64,000 nt of DNA from assembly GCA_014904985.1 (NCBI GenBank), contig MU128923.1:124001-188000 (forward strand), in the 5' to 3' direction. Shown piece after piece: positions 45,697-58,075 of the stretch. Source of the stretch: Hydnum rufescens UP504. Its lineage: Eukaryota > Basidiomycota > Agaricomycetes > Cantharellales > Hydnaceae. The position numbers were made by a program, and so were the translations under genes. Below the pieces are notes generated by a model. That model was not told where the DNA came from. It saw only the letters and a program-made list of their open reading frames with translations, and made no database searches. Position 1 is the stretch's first letter; the number at the start of each line of letters is the position of its first letter.

Positions 45697-47172
45697 TCAG
45701 GGAGCCTCCTCATCGTAACCGCCCTCGAACAAAAAGTTCGCAGCCAAATTCTCGTCCTTTCCACACGCGAAGAATGCTTCAATTGCTGCACCCTCCGAAA
45801 ATCCAAGGGCTTGAAGCTAACCACATGCAAAAGTGTTATGCTCATATCGTGTAAAGGACAATAAATAAAAACGGGCATTACCCTTCCGATGGCTGCTGCC
45901 TCCTCCTCTGTGACATGGATCGCGGTGCTGCCAGGAGGTGCATCACCTTCCCACTGGCCTTCTGCGCCTGGACCGCCTAATAATTGGTAGAGTAGCTCTG
46001 GATTAGCAGCTAATTGATGGGCGAGCTGTGGATTGCTCTCCGCGAGTTGTTGGATAAGGGGCTGGATGTATTCTGGATTTTGAGCGACCAGCTCACGAAT
46101 CTGACGGAAGGCGGGCGACTCGCGCAATTGAGCAAGTTCGGCAGGATCAATTCCACCAGGTGCTTGTCCTAGACCAGCCTGACCACCACCACCCCCACCG
46201 CCGTGCCCTGCGCCGCTTGTGCCGCTGCCTGTGAAACGAGGAGGAAAATGAACATCCATGACTCACAAAAATCTGCCCAAACATACGAAGAGATTTTGGG
46301 GTCCCGTAGGAGCAGCAGGCGTACTTTGGGGAGCTCGGGGAATTGCAGCGGGAGCTGGTGCTTGGGGAACCGCGCTTGGAGTCACAGGTGGTACGGGAGC
46401 CGACGGGAGCGCAGTGGGTGCAGCAGTTTCAGCAAGGAGATGTTCAGGGATACCCTGGACAAGATATAACGTAAGATAAGATGTAAGAAATCCCCAACCC
46501 CAGCAAATATGCACATACGGTCATGAGGTATTCAACTGCTCGCTCCGGATTGTTATAGCTGGCTCTGAGTGCCTTCATAATCTGATCTCTTTCAAACCCA
46601 TTTCCATAATATTTTGTATGGTGCCCTGCAGGGCTGCGCCAGAAAGGAACGAAGCTGAGGAGTCGAAGGTCGCTGGTTGGGGCGGATCTGGAGCTGGAGG
46701 TTCTGTCGATGTAGGCGCCGGAGCTGTGACGACGGCAGGAGTAGCTGTAGGAACTGGGGCTTGGATCGGGGGTGTGGAGACGGAAGCACCAGAGGTTTCT
46801 GCTGGAGTAGCCACAGGTTGAGGTGCGGCCGGTGCAACTTTAGGCTAGGTTGAACCACTTCAGGAGAAATAAAGAAGAAACGGGCAATGGATTTTTACTT
46901 TTGACACCATAAGAACGAGAAAGTCTTTCTCCTTGATCGCACATGATTCTACAGTCTTATTATCAGGGAGGATCTTGCCTGCCGATGTGCTATGCGCTTA
47001 GATTGCGTCCCGATAGATACAGAGAGGCCATACCCGAATATATAATCTTCTGTGCAGCAACTGCGTGACCTTGGCTGGCGCTGATCTTCTCCTTGAGGGT
47101 GGCCACGGTGTCGGATGGGTCAGCCTCAAGTATGAACGTCTGCTGCTGGACCGTTTTAAACGTCAGCTTCAT
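45697..47172 (-). CDS. RAD23: Rad23, ubiquitin receptor for proteasome and nucleotide-excision repair
   Basis: Four domains in the canonical order. The N-terminal ubiquitin-like domain reads '[20 protein letters not shown]', '[20 protein letters not shown]', '[17 protein letters not shown]', 'FLVLMVSK', with an intron inside 'YSG'. A Pro/Ala/Thr-rich linker leads to UBA1 ('[20 protein letters not shown]' and '[19 protein letters not shown]'). The XPC/Rad4-binding domain follows ('[20 protein letters not shown]' then '[20 protein letters not shown]'), and UBA2 ends the protein ('[20 protein letters not shown]' and '[16 protein letters not shown]'). The UBL docks on the proteasome, the UBAs hold ubiquitin chains, and the central domain stabilises Rad4. 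All domains look intact. Confidence 0.95.
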
Positions 47173-47409
47173 CTTCGACCTAGACCCAAGCCCAGAGATG
47201 ATAAATCAGCGTATGAACCCTCCTCACAGTGATCAGTAATCGACTGACCTTTCCACGAATTGTCAGGGAACGCGTAAGGTCGGGGTTAGCCTGGAAAGTT
47301 GCATCCGGACCATCCTTCGCGATACTGCCCCTCTGACGCAGACCAACGGGGCTATAGCTAGACTATTCAAGATATATAAACAAGATGATAAATTTATTTC
47401 CCCGAGAGA

Positions 47410-50113
47410 TCATCGTCGAGATAGCTCAGTCACACTCATCCGCTCCTCATTACTAGACCTTCCCATCAAACTCGGTGCACCTTGCACTTCTCTTCCACTG
47501 TTAGTACTTCTCGCAGCGAGAGGAATGCGATCAATTCTTGTCAATTTGGTCTTTGGGGCAGCGAAATCAGCCATAAGTCTTGATGGGGCAGGTGCGTTTC
47601 CGGAGGCAGTGGCAGTGACTGATTTGTAGCTGTCCAGCTCGTGTCGAAGGCCAGCATTTTCGTCGTTCACAGTATTCCGTTCCCACTCGGCATTTAGCAG
47701 TTTCTTCGTTACGATTAGTATCAGTGCATTGTGCTCATGAGGATCTGGGACGCCCACCTGTTTCACCTCTGTCATCTCTTTTCGAAGTCTGTCCACGTAA
47801 TAGATTCGCTGATTGACGTTCGTATGACCCAGAATTTGAGCGTTGAATCGAGACAGATGTTCGGCCTCCTCTTCCGCCAGTGCGTTTCGAGAGACAAGGA
47901 TCGAAACTAGTCCCAACCATCCGCATTAGGGGAATTATCGCACGAACGGCCCCAAGATGTCTCTGTGCTTGCCTTGCTTTAGAAGTGCATCGTGTGCATC
48001 TTGGAATTTGACTGCATCACTCAACGCGGCTTCCAAGCTGAGAATCGCCATCAAACCCAACCAAAAATGGAACGCGTCGGGAGTGAGCCCTCGATGATCG
48101 GAACGAATCGTAAGCACTCACTTTGAAACATCATGTCTAAGTCCTTGCTCGGCCATTCTAGCGCGGGAGAGTGCTTCGGTCACGCTCTTCACTTGAATGA
48201 GGTGTACCGCATGAGCTCGCCGAGCTTCTGCACTTTCTTGTGCAAGACATTCTTCTGCCGCCGTAGCTCGCCTTTCTAAATCCCCATCTCGCATCCGGAG
48301 TTCCGCCACTATTTCTGTTTGGCGCTCCAATTCGTCCTCTTTGGAGGCAAGCTCCTTGTCTTTGGATGCGACTGTTAGCTCAGCGGTTGATACCCTATGT
48401 GAGGCGATTAAAATCTCTCGTTCGACGTGGGTGATCAAGGTATCCACATAACGCTCTTGCAATTCAGAGAGGTGGGCTTGTTCAGAAAGCATGTCCAGTA
48501 TACTTCGGAACGCCTTTCCGGAACGAGCTGATGCGTACGCAGCGATTGATTGTTGGGCGGCGAGGTCCTCACTGGACATGCATCGGGTAGAGGCATCGAG
48601 TCCAGAAAGAGACGTGCACAGGGCATGCAGCTCGGACGTGATGCTCGTGCAGGGGCATTGCGTTTCCTGTCGTGATAGAGCATCCTGAAAGTAGCGGATT
48701 TCTTCGTCCGCCGCCTCCAACTCGGCCCTAAGGAGGCCGTTCTGCTCACTGATGTGCAGAATCATTTGGGCTAACTCGGCGACCTGACCCACTCGATCGG
48801 CTAGCTTGCGATCCAATCTCGCGACCAGCATCTCCATGCGTGCATTCTCAAACCTCAGGGGCCGATGCACAGATAGCGATATAGAATTGGCGACGTGATG
48901 GCCTTGAATGCGGGCCATATTTGCGATCAGTGTATGCGCATCTTCCAGTCGAAGAGCATATTGCTCAAGGGACTTCTGCGCCTCAGTCAGCTCTCTTTTG
49001 GCATCGAGGACCTCTGAGCGAAGGCCCAGACTTTGTGTTACCGCCTCTTCAGACGTCTGAATCGCGTTACGGAGCCTGACCTCCGCATCTTCTCGCCGTT
49101 GTCGTTCCGAAGTGTAGCTCTGCTCGAGTGCGGCCCTTTTTTCATGCTCCAGCTTTGCGACATCTCTGCTGGCCTGTTGCTCGGCTGCCAACGCAGATTT
49201 GACGGCTTCGAGTTCCTTAATCTGCGAAGCGTGTAATTTACGTTGCCGACCCAGTTCCCCCTGGAGCTGATCGACTTCCTCTTTTTGCTGAAATAATTTC
49301 TACTTCAGATTAAGAGAAATTTTGAGGCAAGAGATGCTCACGCGTCGCTTGCTCTCCGCGTGCATCGCCTCAAGATTCTCGACTTTCTTTTGGAGGACGG
49401 TATAATTCCCCGATCGCTCTTTAAGATGGCCTAGGGTGGACTCTGTTTTATCAAGCTGCCCGGGTTATAAGCGAGATAGCGGACGATGGATGGGACGAAG
49501 GACGAACCAGGGTCGTAAGGATGCTTCACGTTGATTCGCGAGACCTGTAAGGAATAGATCATGTTATTCAAGGTCTGCAGTAATAAGTAGCATTGTGCGT
49601 ACGCAATTCTCGTTCTGCATTGGAGACAGACGCCTGAAGTGCTGACCTCTCTTTCACAAGGTCTTGATTCTTTGCCTCGGCACGAATGGCACGCGACTCG
49701 TATGATTGCAGCTCTTTTCGGTGTTCCCTTTCTAGCTGTGCACGAAGCACATCAAGCTATAAACACGGAAGAGATATTTGGTAATTCCATCTTTTTGCAC
49801 TTGTACAAACCAACCTGTTGCTTGATAATCCCACTAGATGTAGGTGGCAGCCGTGATGGTCCGGCTTCTTGGGTCAGTAGATAAGAGTTGGGACCTTCAC
49901 AACGAAGATTATTCCATGCCCGCTATTGCTCGTTGTGTATTGCTCACCAGGAATATTCGATGGGTTCTCCTTATCAAAGCGGTCTGCCTTTTCAAGAAAC
50001 GCCCCGCGCTTATTTGCAGTGGCGAGCGCGTCAATGTCAACAGGCGTGTAGGATCCAGGCCCTGGAACGTCGTTTGTGACGTTGTTTGGGAATCGCGGTC
50101 CTCTTGGAAACAT
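47410..50113 (-). CDS. HMMR-like coiled-coil protein
   Basis: Starts 'MFPRGPRFPNNVTNDVPGPG' and 'SYTPVDIDALATANKRGAFL' with 'EKADRFDKENPSNIPG', the N-terminal domain of hyaluronan-mediated motility receptor (HMMR_N). A long coiled coil follows across several introns ('LEREHRKELQSYESRAIRAE', a 357-codon block at 48118-49191, and heptad-rich text throughout). Near the end 'LGHTNVNQRIYYVDRLRKEM' matches the conserved HMMR C-terminal motif. In animals HMMR binds microtubules and the spindle; fungal relatives are little studied, so a cytoskeletal role is inference. It shares a 125-bp divergent promoter with the aldo-keto reductase. Confidence 0.7.
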
Positions 50114-50238
50114 GAACGATGTTGACAAATGTTTACAAGTTGACGCGATTTGATTCCGCCTTTGCCGTGCCCACACACATATAAATCAGTACAGTACTGT
50201 AATGATGAGTAAACTTGTATTTTTCATCATTCCCGATT

Positions 50239-51858
50239 ATGCCCCTCGAACACCCTGCAATCGAGTATGACCCCAAGGTATGCAAGCCACTGCTTTTGTC
50301 TCCATCACGAACCCACGGCCATCCTGCAGGGGATGTTATTCCGCCGCTTGGGAACGTCGGGACTTCAGGTGCCTATCATCTCTCTTGGGGGATGGCTGAC
50401 ATATGGACGAACTGTGAACGGTGAGCCACCACCTCTGGCCTGCAGTGGTTGTCTGACACCATTGTAGGCGATCTCGTGAAGGACATCATCAAATATGCTT
50501 TTGAAGCGGGGATCAACTAGTGAGTGGCCATTGTCCCACTGCGCGCAAAAGGCTCATGTATTGTCTTTCTAGCTTTGATACAGGTTTCTATTTATATGTG
50601 CTGGCCTATCTCTTGAGCACTAAATCACCATTCACTCTAGCCGAAGCTTATGCGAACGGCCGAAGCGAGATCGAAATGTAATATTTTGCAGCTCTGACTG
50701 TGAAATCGACTGACTGGTTATGCAGGGGACGGGTCTTTCGTGACCTTGGTATACGCCGATCCGACCTCATCATCAGCACAAAGGCAAGCTGTCCCTGAAG
50801 CTCTACATCAGCCCAACCAATTGGCTGAGTATTCGCTTCAAAGGTATTCTTCGGCACCGGAGGAAAGTCGCCAAATGACAGGGGACTGAGCAGGTAATCC
50901 AAGACTGAGCGAGCACAATTCTGTTCATTTATATTATGTTTCAAGGAAACATGTAATCGAAGGCACCTTACAGAGCTTGGAGCGACTTCAAATGGACTAT
51001 GGTATGTCAAGAACCCCGATGTCGTGTGCAAATACAGACCTCTCCCTAGTTGACATCTTGTTTGCCCATCGCCCCGATCCAAACACTCCTATGCTCGAAA
51101 TCGTCCGAGCTTTCAATTGGCTAATCGACCAGGGCAAGACGTTGTATTGGGGAACGAGCGAATGGAGCGCTGCTCAAATCCAAGAGGCTTTTGGTGAGCG
51201 GTAGTCTCAACCATATGTCTCACTCCTGACTAGTTTCCTAGACGTCGCCGAGAAACACAATCTGCACGCTCCTGTTGCAGAACAACCCCTCTATAATGCG
51301 CTGCAGCAACATCGTTTCAAGAAAGATCTTGTGGTGCGCATCCTCGCACTGTCGTCACATCTGACTGCAGCGCGGTTCTCACTGACATACGTCCAGCCCA
51401 TCTTCGAGAAGTATGGATATGGCACCACTATCTATTCGCCACTTGCATCATCTCTACTCGCTGGAAAATATAACAATGGAATTCCCCCGGACTCACGATA
51501 TGCCAAGAACGCCGATATTTCGTACATCAAGGCCCTTGTGGATAAGCTGGATTCGCCCGAGGGCAAGGCGCAGATCGGCAAAGTCCAGGCCCTGGAGGCG
51601 GTTGCGAAGGACAATTTCAAGGGTGTGACTACTGCCCAATTGGCGCTTGCCTGGGTCTTGAAGAATCCTCGAGTAAGCTTTGAGATCTTGATGCAGGATC
51701 ACGGAACAATCATATGACGGCGGAATGAACAGGTATCTACGATGATTACAGGTGCTACTTCAACTGAACAACTCCTCGAGAATCTTAATGCCCTTCAGGT
51801 TCTCCCCAACCTGACCGAAGAAATTTACAATCAGATCAACGAAATATTTGATGCGTAA
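50239..51858 (+). CDS. Aldo-keto reductase, voltage-gated K+ channel beta-subunit type
   Basis: NADPH-dependent oxidoreductase of the AKR6/Shaker-beta group. It reads '[13 protein letters not shown]', '[19 protein letters not shown]', '[19 protein letters not shown]' (catalytic Asp and Tyr), '[19 protein letters not shown]' (catalytic Lys), '[19 protein letters not shown]' (catalytic His), '[17 protein letters not shown]', '[13 protein letters not shown]', '[18 protein letters not shown]', '[20 protein letters not shown]' and '[19 protein letters not shown]'. All tetrad residues are present. About nine introns; one of them, 50784-50843, begins AAG|GCAAG, a GC-AG intron needed for the reading frame. 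The TSEWSA segment and length fit the beta-subunit class. Fungal members are cytosolic reductases. Confidence 0.92.
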
Positions 51859-53014
51859 TCATATTACCTAGACTTGCTGCATGTCACTCTCAAATCCCCA
51901 ATATCATGCTCTCTCGAACTGTCCTGTATTGGCTGTTGCAGCTTTCAATCCAACATGAACAGTGTGGGACCTCCAACTTCTCGTAACCGTAATTGAAAGT
52001 CGAGGAAATGCTCATGTGGGTGATTATCGGCACGAATGACGTGCTAGCCCGATGCCGATTATGACTGGCGTCTAGACGTTGGCAACGCCTCTCGAAGGCA
52101 GTTGGTTCTTTCGATTGCAACTGGCAGGCTAGTCTTGTCCTACCGTCCAAAGTCTGCGTCATGGCCATTTCAATTGGCTGTTGCCGGAGCAGACACCAAC
52201 TCGCTAGGCCATGATCTTCCAAAGGCTCCGGGAAGCTAAACATTCATATCTCTGGGTGAATGATGAATGACGGCTGTATGGCCGAAAAGTCAAAATTACC
52301 CCACGCACTTTGCCTCGGCGTTGTTTAAGGTGTTGTGGCCTCAAGCTGAGCCGCAACACAAATTGCAATGATGACTGTCATCAAGAGTTGAAGGTTGGAA
52401 CCAAGTCGTAGGTGGCCCTTGATATCTGCGATACACACACTCTCCTTTCTCTGGGCCTCGCGGCTTCGTTATACCGCAGAGGGATATTCCATATTTCAAG
52501 CGGACACAGCGAGATGCTGAACTTCTATAGACTTTTTCAGTGAATTCGGCTGCCAGTGCGGAGGCTAGAGTCTTCCTTTACCAAGGGCCGAGTTATTTAG
52601 GAGTGACGTGGGTTGGAAACGAATTCCGATGTTGCCTTCCTGTTGGTGGGAGTGGCCCGATCATATATGCACAGATATCCTCTGATAGATCACGGCTCGG
52701 CAGATTATCGAGAACTTGAAAGTGTTAAAATTACGTTGAGATGTACACGCCAAAATCAACAAAAAATCCTCCAATGTAATAGGTGAAATCCGTACATATA
52801 TGCTGTACACATGGAGAAAAACAGCCATACATATTACTATAGTGAAAAAAATCCATCATCCGAAAACCAGTAGTGGGTGCTGAACCAAAAAGTGATTGTG
52901 CAGAATGTGGATATCCTGGATGTACAATGTCCGTCCTTCCGGGTTGCCAAGAGAAGGGGATAAATAGATCACGAATAAAAAGGCTGTGGGTGTCGATAGA
53001 AGCCAATGTGGGTT
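51859..53014. other. Intergenic, no gene seen
   Basis: About 1.15 kb between two convergent genes. Short frames only, and no repeat or RNA gene recognised. Confidence 0.45.
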
Positions 53015-55334
53015 TTACGCCACCATTTGAGCACCAAAGGATTCCCAGAGTTTGTCCTTGCCACGAATCTCGATGTTTTCGAATTCCGCAGATTGTGTAA
53101 GCTTGATACAATCTCGCGTGCCCAGGACAAGCAATTCGAAAAAGAAGGCGGATGCAGCGCGACGAGATGCCTGGTGTCACAAAAAATCAGTTCCGCTAAC
53201 ATTGTTCAGATAGATCCTAAAGCACCTTTTCGGAGACTCTGACAAAACTGAGGTACTTGTCGTCCGCTTTTTCCTTCTCAAGCCCCCCGCGGATGACCCC
53301 AATGGCTTTGATCGTGTTTTGGCTGTATCCCTTGCTCTGAACCTGTTCAGTAGACCGTTCTATATCCTCGGCCTCCTGGGTCTGAGTCTGGGTTTGTGAA
53401 TCGCTATCTTTCTTTGATCGAAGGTCGAATATGCCAATAGAGCAAGACTGAGAATCATACGTGTCCAAGCCGAGATCCTCGACTGGGAAGGCTGGCGCAT
53501 CCATATCGAAATCACCGGCATTGTCGACTTCACCCCTTACTGATGGAGGACGCTGGTCGTAAGATTCCATGTGAACATCTTGAAGCGCGAAGCTAGGCCC
53601 ATCGAAATCTCCCGTGTGATCGACACCGCCCACAACATCGCTTCCAATGCCAAAGTTTGCTTCACTTTCTGCACGGCGCCCGATTTCTACCGCTGGTCTT
53701 CAGTCACCGCGATACGAGCTTTCTTTGGAGATCGAGGGTTTGGATCCACCACATCATTAGCTCGGGAGCGTCGGTGATCGATGACAGGAATCATAAATAA
53801 CTCAGCAAGTTCCGGAGCAATGCCGGGGGGTGCTGCGCTGAAGAAGTGCCCATTGGGCGTGACCATGGTTGGCATGAAGTAGGCAAGGGGGTTAGCTCGG
53901 ATTTCGAGGAGGCGCATTACCGCGCGAGAGCGCGGGAGGAAACGTAGCTAGGGGACGGAAGGTTGAGTTTAAGTGAACCAAGACATATTGGCGACAATCG
54001 ACCAACCTCAGTGGTGATCTCGCTGACATCTTGATTCTGCAGTTCTCCGAGGCCTCTGCGCCCCCGTGTCCCCGGCCCATCTTTGAGTTCTGTCACAGTA
54101 TCAACGATCTGCCTTTTGTTAGTTTTCTTCTTTTTGGAGGTTGATTCGTGTTGGTTGGCAAGTTCGGCTAGGCGGCCCGCGGTACGGGGAGTGAATGGAG
54201 TCGCTTGACCGACGGCAGCATTAGTATGAGAACCAAATATTAAACAAGCATACATACTCGCTCGGGAATGAGGTTGCGGCGGCGGCGGCTGCTGGTTTGG
54301 AGTGACATCACGGGGAACAGGAAGCTCAATTTCGTCTCCGAAATTGAGTTCCAGGTCTACGTCTCCCAGGTCAAAATCCCCGCCATCAAATCCAGTCCCG
54401 AAGTCCAAGTGGCTGGGCTCGTCCTTATCTATCCCTGGCATGTCTGTGTGGACATCGGGGCCGTGAAGTGCGGAATCAATGGACATGCGTGGAGAGCCAT
54501 TGGGTTCGGCACGCCGACCCCTCTCGATACTAACGGCCTCATCTCGTTCCTGTGGCTCATCTCGTTCGTGTGATCATCTCTTTCTTGTGGTTGTAAATTG
54601 TCGTCGCCAAATGAGAGACCTGTGTCGAAGTCCCCCCAGTCTTGGGAGCCGATACCATCGATACCAAATCCAAAGTCATCATCATTGAATCCATATGGGA
54701 TGTCATGAGCCGTCGACAACGTGATGTCTTTCTGACGCGCGATGTGTTGGTTCCCCAAAGCGGGAAGATCCCTTCAAAAATCAAATCAATTGCGCGTCTT
54801 TCGTGTAAATTATCGCGCCCCCAACATACCAGCCTTGCTCTGGGATCAGGAACTCGGCATCGAAGCCTTCTGCCGAAATAGTAATGGCATTCCGACTAAC
54901 TTGTAACTGGTCCTCGGTCAAATCTACGACGCCAGGCCGGAATGCCTGGAGTTAACAGTAAAGATCAAATAATAAAGAATGGAGAGCAGAAAACTTAGTC
55001 ACCATCTTTATCTTCACAATGGCTTCGTTGCAGTCATCGAGTAAGTATTTGGCCTTACGACTATAGATTCGTACCACTCCCAAGAGTAGTTGACCACTGA
55101 GGCGGAGGGCCATGGGAACAACCTCCGGGCCAACGATAGCACCTATTGGAGGCGGAAAACAAGTAAAGACCCAGCAGAACTGTTGTGATAACAAAACCAC
55201 TCACCAACTGATTGCCCAATATCAGTCTGAAGCGTCAGACTTTTGCTAAGCTTTCTTTCATAGTGTGCCGCAAGCCATATTCGGGCAAGCGGACCACGAC
55301 GACTGAGAATGGCCTCGCTATAGAATAGAGACAT
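53015..55334 (-). CDS. RAD21: Rad21/Scc1 alpha-kleisin subunit of cohesin
   Basis: Closes the cohesin ring and is cut by separase. The N-terminal Smc3-binding domain is very well conserved: '[20 protein letters not shown]', '[20 protein letters not shown]', '[20 protein letters not shown]', '[17 protein letters not shown]', '[20 protein letters not shown]'. A long acidic, disordered middle follows. The C-terminal winged helix that binds Smc1 reads '[20 protein letters not shown]', '[19 protein letters not shown]' and ends 'FGAQMVA' at 53015. The open frame seems to stop at 53217, but an intron there (donor after 'VSEK') joins to the winged helix in phase, so the gene is complete. The 'FYSEAIL' start has one extra Ser-Leu relative to the usual MFYSE. 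Confidence 0.95.
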
Positions 55335-55843
55335 GACAGGATGGGAAGACCAAGACCACCGGCAACTGCCGTGCGCTCATTAGAATAGTGTGCTGCGTCA
55401 CTTAGGAAACCTGTCACTTTGGGGGTGCTTTGCTACCTGCCCTAGGATATCGCATGCCTGAAGAATTGGCCAGGTGACTAATTGCGAGTTCGGGGGTGAT
55501 CCATACCAGCATTTCCGCCGTTGGAATTCAATGATAGCTTTGCGGATTGCTAGTGGCATACGTTCTCACACCCTTTGCGATTGAAGTTAGCAAAAATGTC
55601 ACGTCGCAAAAAATCTCTTGTTTTGTGCGGCTACAGTGCCCATTCTTCCCGTCGTAGGGCTCCTGGTCCCCGCATGCCGCTAGTGATTTTTCCCACGCGG
55701 CACCAACAAACCCACACTTCCCTTCTGGCCACGGACGGAGCCAGCGATCGGGGACTCGAACGTAGGCTTCGACGACATCAAAAACAAGACTCCTCTACAC
55801 TCCGACGCAAGTGCCGAAATCCCATGTCCCATTATTTATTTTC
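55335..55843. other. Intergenic, upstream of RAD21
   Basis: About 500 bp between the RAD21 start and the PIGU stop. Plus-strand frames here are antisense shadows or unsupported. Confidence 0.45.
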
Positions 55844-57504
55844 TTACCGTTGTATGAGTTCATGGCCGGGCTTCTCCCCAAATCCTATCCGTAACCCAGC
55901 CCTTAATGCATCCACAATCGCCGCAGCATTTGCCAAGCCAAACACCAGCGTTGACGCGTAGAAAAAATTTGCATTCCCCGTCCCCTGTACTATCCAAAGA
56001 TAATGAAAGAGAGGCAGAAGAAGTGCAGCGTGAACGTGCAGCATGACCGTAGGCAGTGGATGCCGAAGATCTAATAGGATGCAGGATAATATAACCGACT
56101 TCCAGGATAAGAATCGACAGCCTCTTACGTAGGACGATTTCGGGAAAGATGGCGAACATGGCTGTGAATAACCCTGGGTCCGCAAGCGTTGGATACGACT
56201 TGAAGGTGGAAATGATGCCTTGAAGTATAAACGATGCAAATAGCGGGTCGTGCCTGGAATTCATGTTTGTCACTTTCAGTCGGAAGGTACATAGAGCCAA
56301 ATACCTAAGTTTGATTGAGATCGGTGCCACGTATATCAACAAGTGCACCTGCCTCCCTGACTATTAATCTAAAGACATCTGCAATGAACCGCTGCAGCGT
56401 ACCGAAAAGACCATCAAAAAGAACGGCCTAAAATCATCAAACATTTCTGTGAAGAAGTACCACCACAGCCCAGGATTCGGAGTGAGGTCGGGCAGTAAGA
56501 TCCTATATGATCCATTTCAGCCAAATACAGTCTAGGTGCAAGGAGCTTGACGCACACCGCGCCCCAAGTTTTGTATGTCCATGACCATCCACCAGCCACG
56601 AATGAGGATATGAGGGTGAGGACCGAAAAATACAACAGAAATTCTGCCGTCAGTCGGTACATGCGGCGGTAATCAATTTGCGGAGATATTGGGCGGGCCA
56701 ATGAGGAAACGGGACTACCCATGAGCAATAATATGATAGGCGGAAGAAGCAAGGCGAAGGGTGGAGACATGCACGCCAATATGGCGAGTATAAGGAGAGC
56801 AGGTGATGGTTTCCCTGTCAAATCTCATGGGTCGGTGCAGCAGCAAGAATTGGGCCTGAGAGCATTACCATAGGCTGCAAAGTATAAACCGAGGATTAAT
56901 AACGCATTGTCGAGAGTAGATGTTGATAGAGCGAGAGTTGGAAGGAGCAAATATGGGTGGAGAAGATATCTAAAAATGCCTTGAGCCCGAATAACATTTG
57001 CAGCATATGAAAACTGCACACACACAGTAACAATTAGGCCTTCTTGAGCGACATTTCGGGTATTGCTCCGTATCCTCCAGATTTGAACAAGACACCATGC
57101 TGCAAGACCGTCAACAGGGACCACATAATTCTAGACACGACGGACGTGAGTGGTATCAGAGTGGAAAAGAGGGCCAAGACAATTGGCGACTGCCGAACAT
57201 TGAGCAATAAACATCAACGCATGATACACAAGCAGACCGACCTGGCGAAAAACCCCCCCTGCATAAGGATCAAAGCCATTTCTAAATAAGTATACGCCTT
57301 CCTTCACTGCATCAGTTCCGGCCATTATTCAGTGGAGATCCCAACTGAAAGCCAAGTAGAGCACCAACAACGTGTATAACTGGTCAAAGTCGAGCTCAAC
57401 TGCGCATCGTCCCTCAGCAAGGCTGGAAGGGGCGTGAAGAACAGTGCAGAGCGGAGTGCAAAGATTAGTACACCTAATCTCCCTCCCGTTAGTATTGAAG
57501 ACAT
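55844..57504 (-). CDS. PIGU: GPI transamidase subunit PIG-U (Gab1/Cdc91)
   Basis: Multi-pass ER membrane subunit of the complex that attaches GPI anchors. The ATG at 57504 gives 'MSSILTGGRLGVLIFALRSA', then 'LSSTLTSYT' joined in phase to 'LKEGVYLFRNGFDPYAGGVF', the luminal motif common to PIG-U and PIG-M. Hydrophobic helices follow: 'TGKPSPALLILAILACMSPP' with 'FALLLPPIILLLMG', 'TAEFLLYFSVLTLISSFVAG', then 'LTPNPGLWWYFFTEMFDDFR', a strongly conserved family block, 'HDPLFASFILQGIISTFKSY', and the C-terminal 'HVHAALLLPLFHYLWIVQGT' with 'GNANFFYASTLVFGLANAAA'. About 400 residues over several introns. It is divergent from ATG3. Confidence 0.92.
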
Positions 57505-57746
57505 GGTGCTAGTTTTATTCCGGTGTGGAGGCGGGATAGGCCTCGGAGTTGGATCAGTGGAGCAACTTTCTCGTTGATGTTTGGGGGCACCTGGGTCTTC
57601 TCCAGTGGTGAGGATACCGAACCGGGATCTACCTGTGTCACGTGCTCTGGGAGGCGAACCTCAAAACTGTCGTCACGCATGAGCCGAAATACCAGCGAAC
57701 GTAGTCCAGAGATTCCTTCGGGCTCTCGGAGTGCAAGAAGAGACAT
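57489..57746 (-). other. 85-codon upstream open frame overlapping the PIGU start
   Basis: Starts 'MSLLALREPEGISGLRSLVF' and ends 'LHTGIKLAPCLQY', overlapping the PIGU start codon by 16 bp in another frame. The composition looks protein-like (acidic/basic balance, few repeats). It could be a regulatory upstream ORF, a separate small protein, or chance. Confidence 0.25.
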
Positions 57747-58075
57747 AAGAGAAAATGGGTCGGGCGCTCCTCACACGCATTTGTTTGGAAGATCTTCAAA
57801 AAGGGGTGGGTGGAAAAGTAAAACCCAGGAGCGTTTCGTACTACGTAGCCAGGCTAATGGTGTGGAAAGAACGCTCTCGGCGTCTGAGCAACTTTCGGAG
57901 ACTACCGAAATAGAGATCATTCATCGGGATCGTTGCGGGGTATCCACGCACAACGTCAACGCCAATCTCCTGCTCCCTCGCCCCCTCACGTGATCTGAAG
58001 AAACAAGAGGGATTACGGCATTTGCCGCAGGAACCCTCTAAACAATTCTTGATCCTCTCGTCTGACTGCAGAACC

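Noticed and set aside
48118..49191. 357-codon frame as an independent gene
   Set aside because: It is one exon of the HMMR-like coiled-coil gene; heptads continue on both sides across short introns.
53160..53230. RAD21 truncated at 53217
   Set aside because: An intron joins 'VSEK' to the conserved winged helix ending at 53015.
57523..57993. 156-codon plus-strand frame upstream of ATG3
   Set aside because: Low-information Ser/Arg composition, not in phase with the ATG3 start, and no domain.
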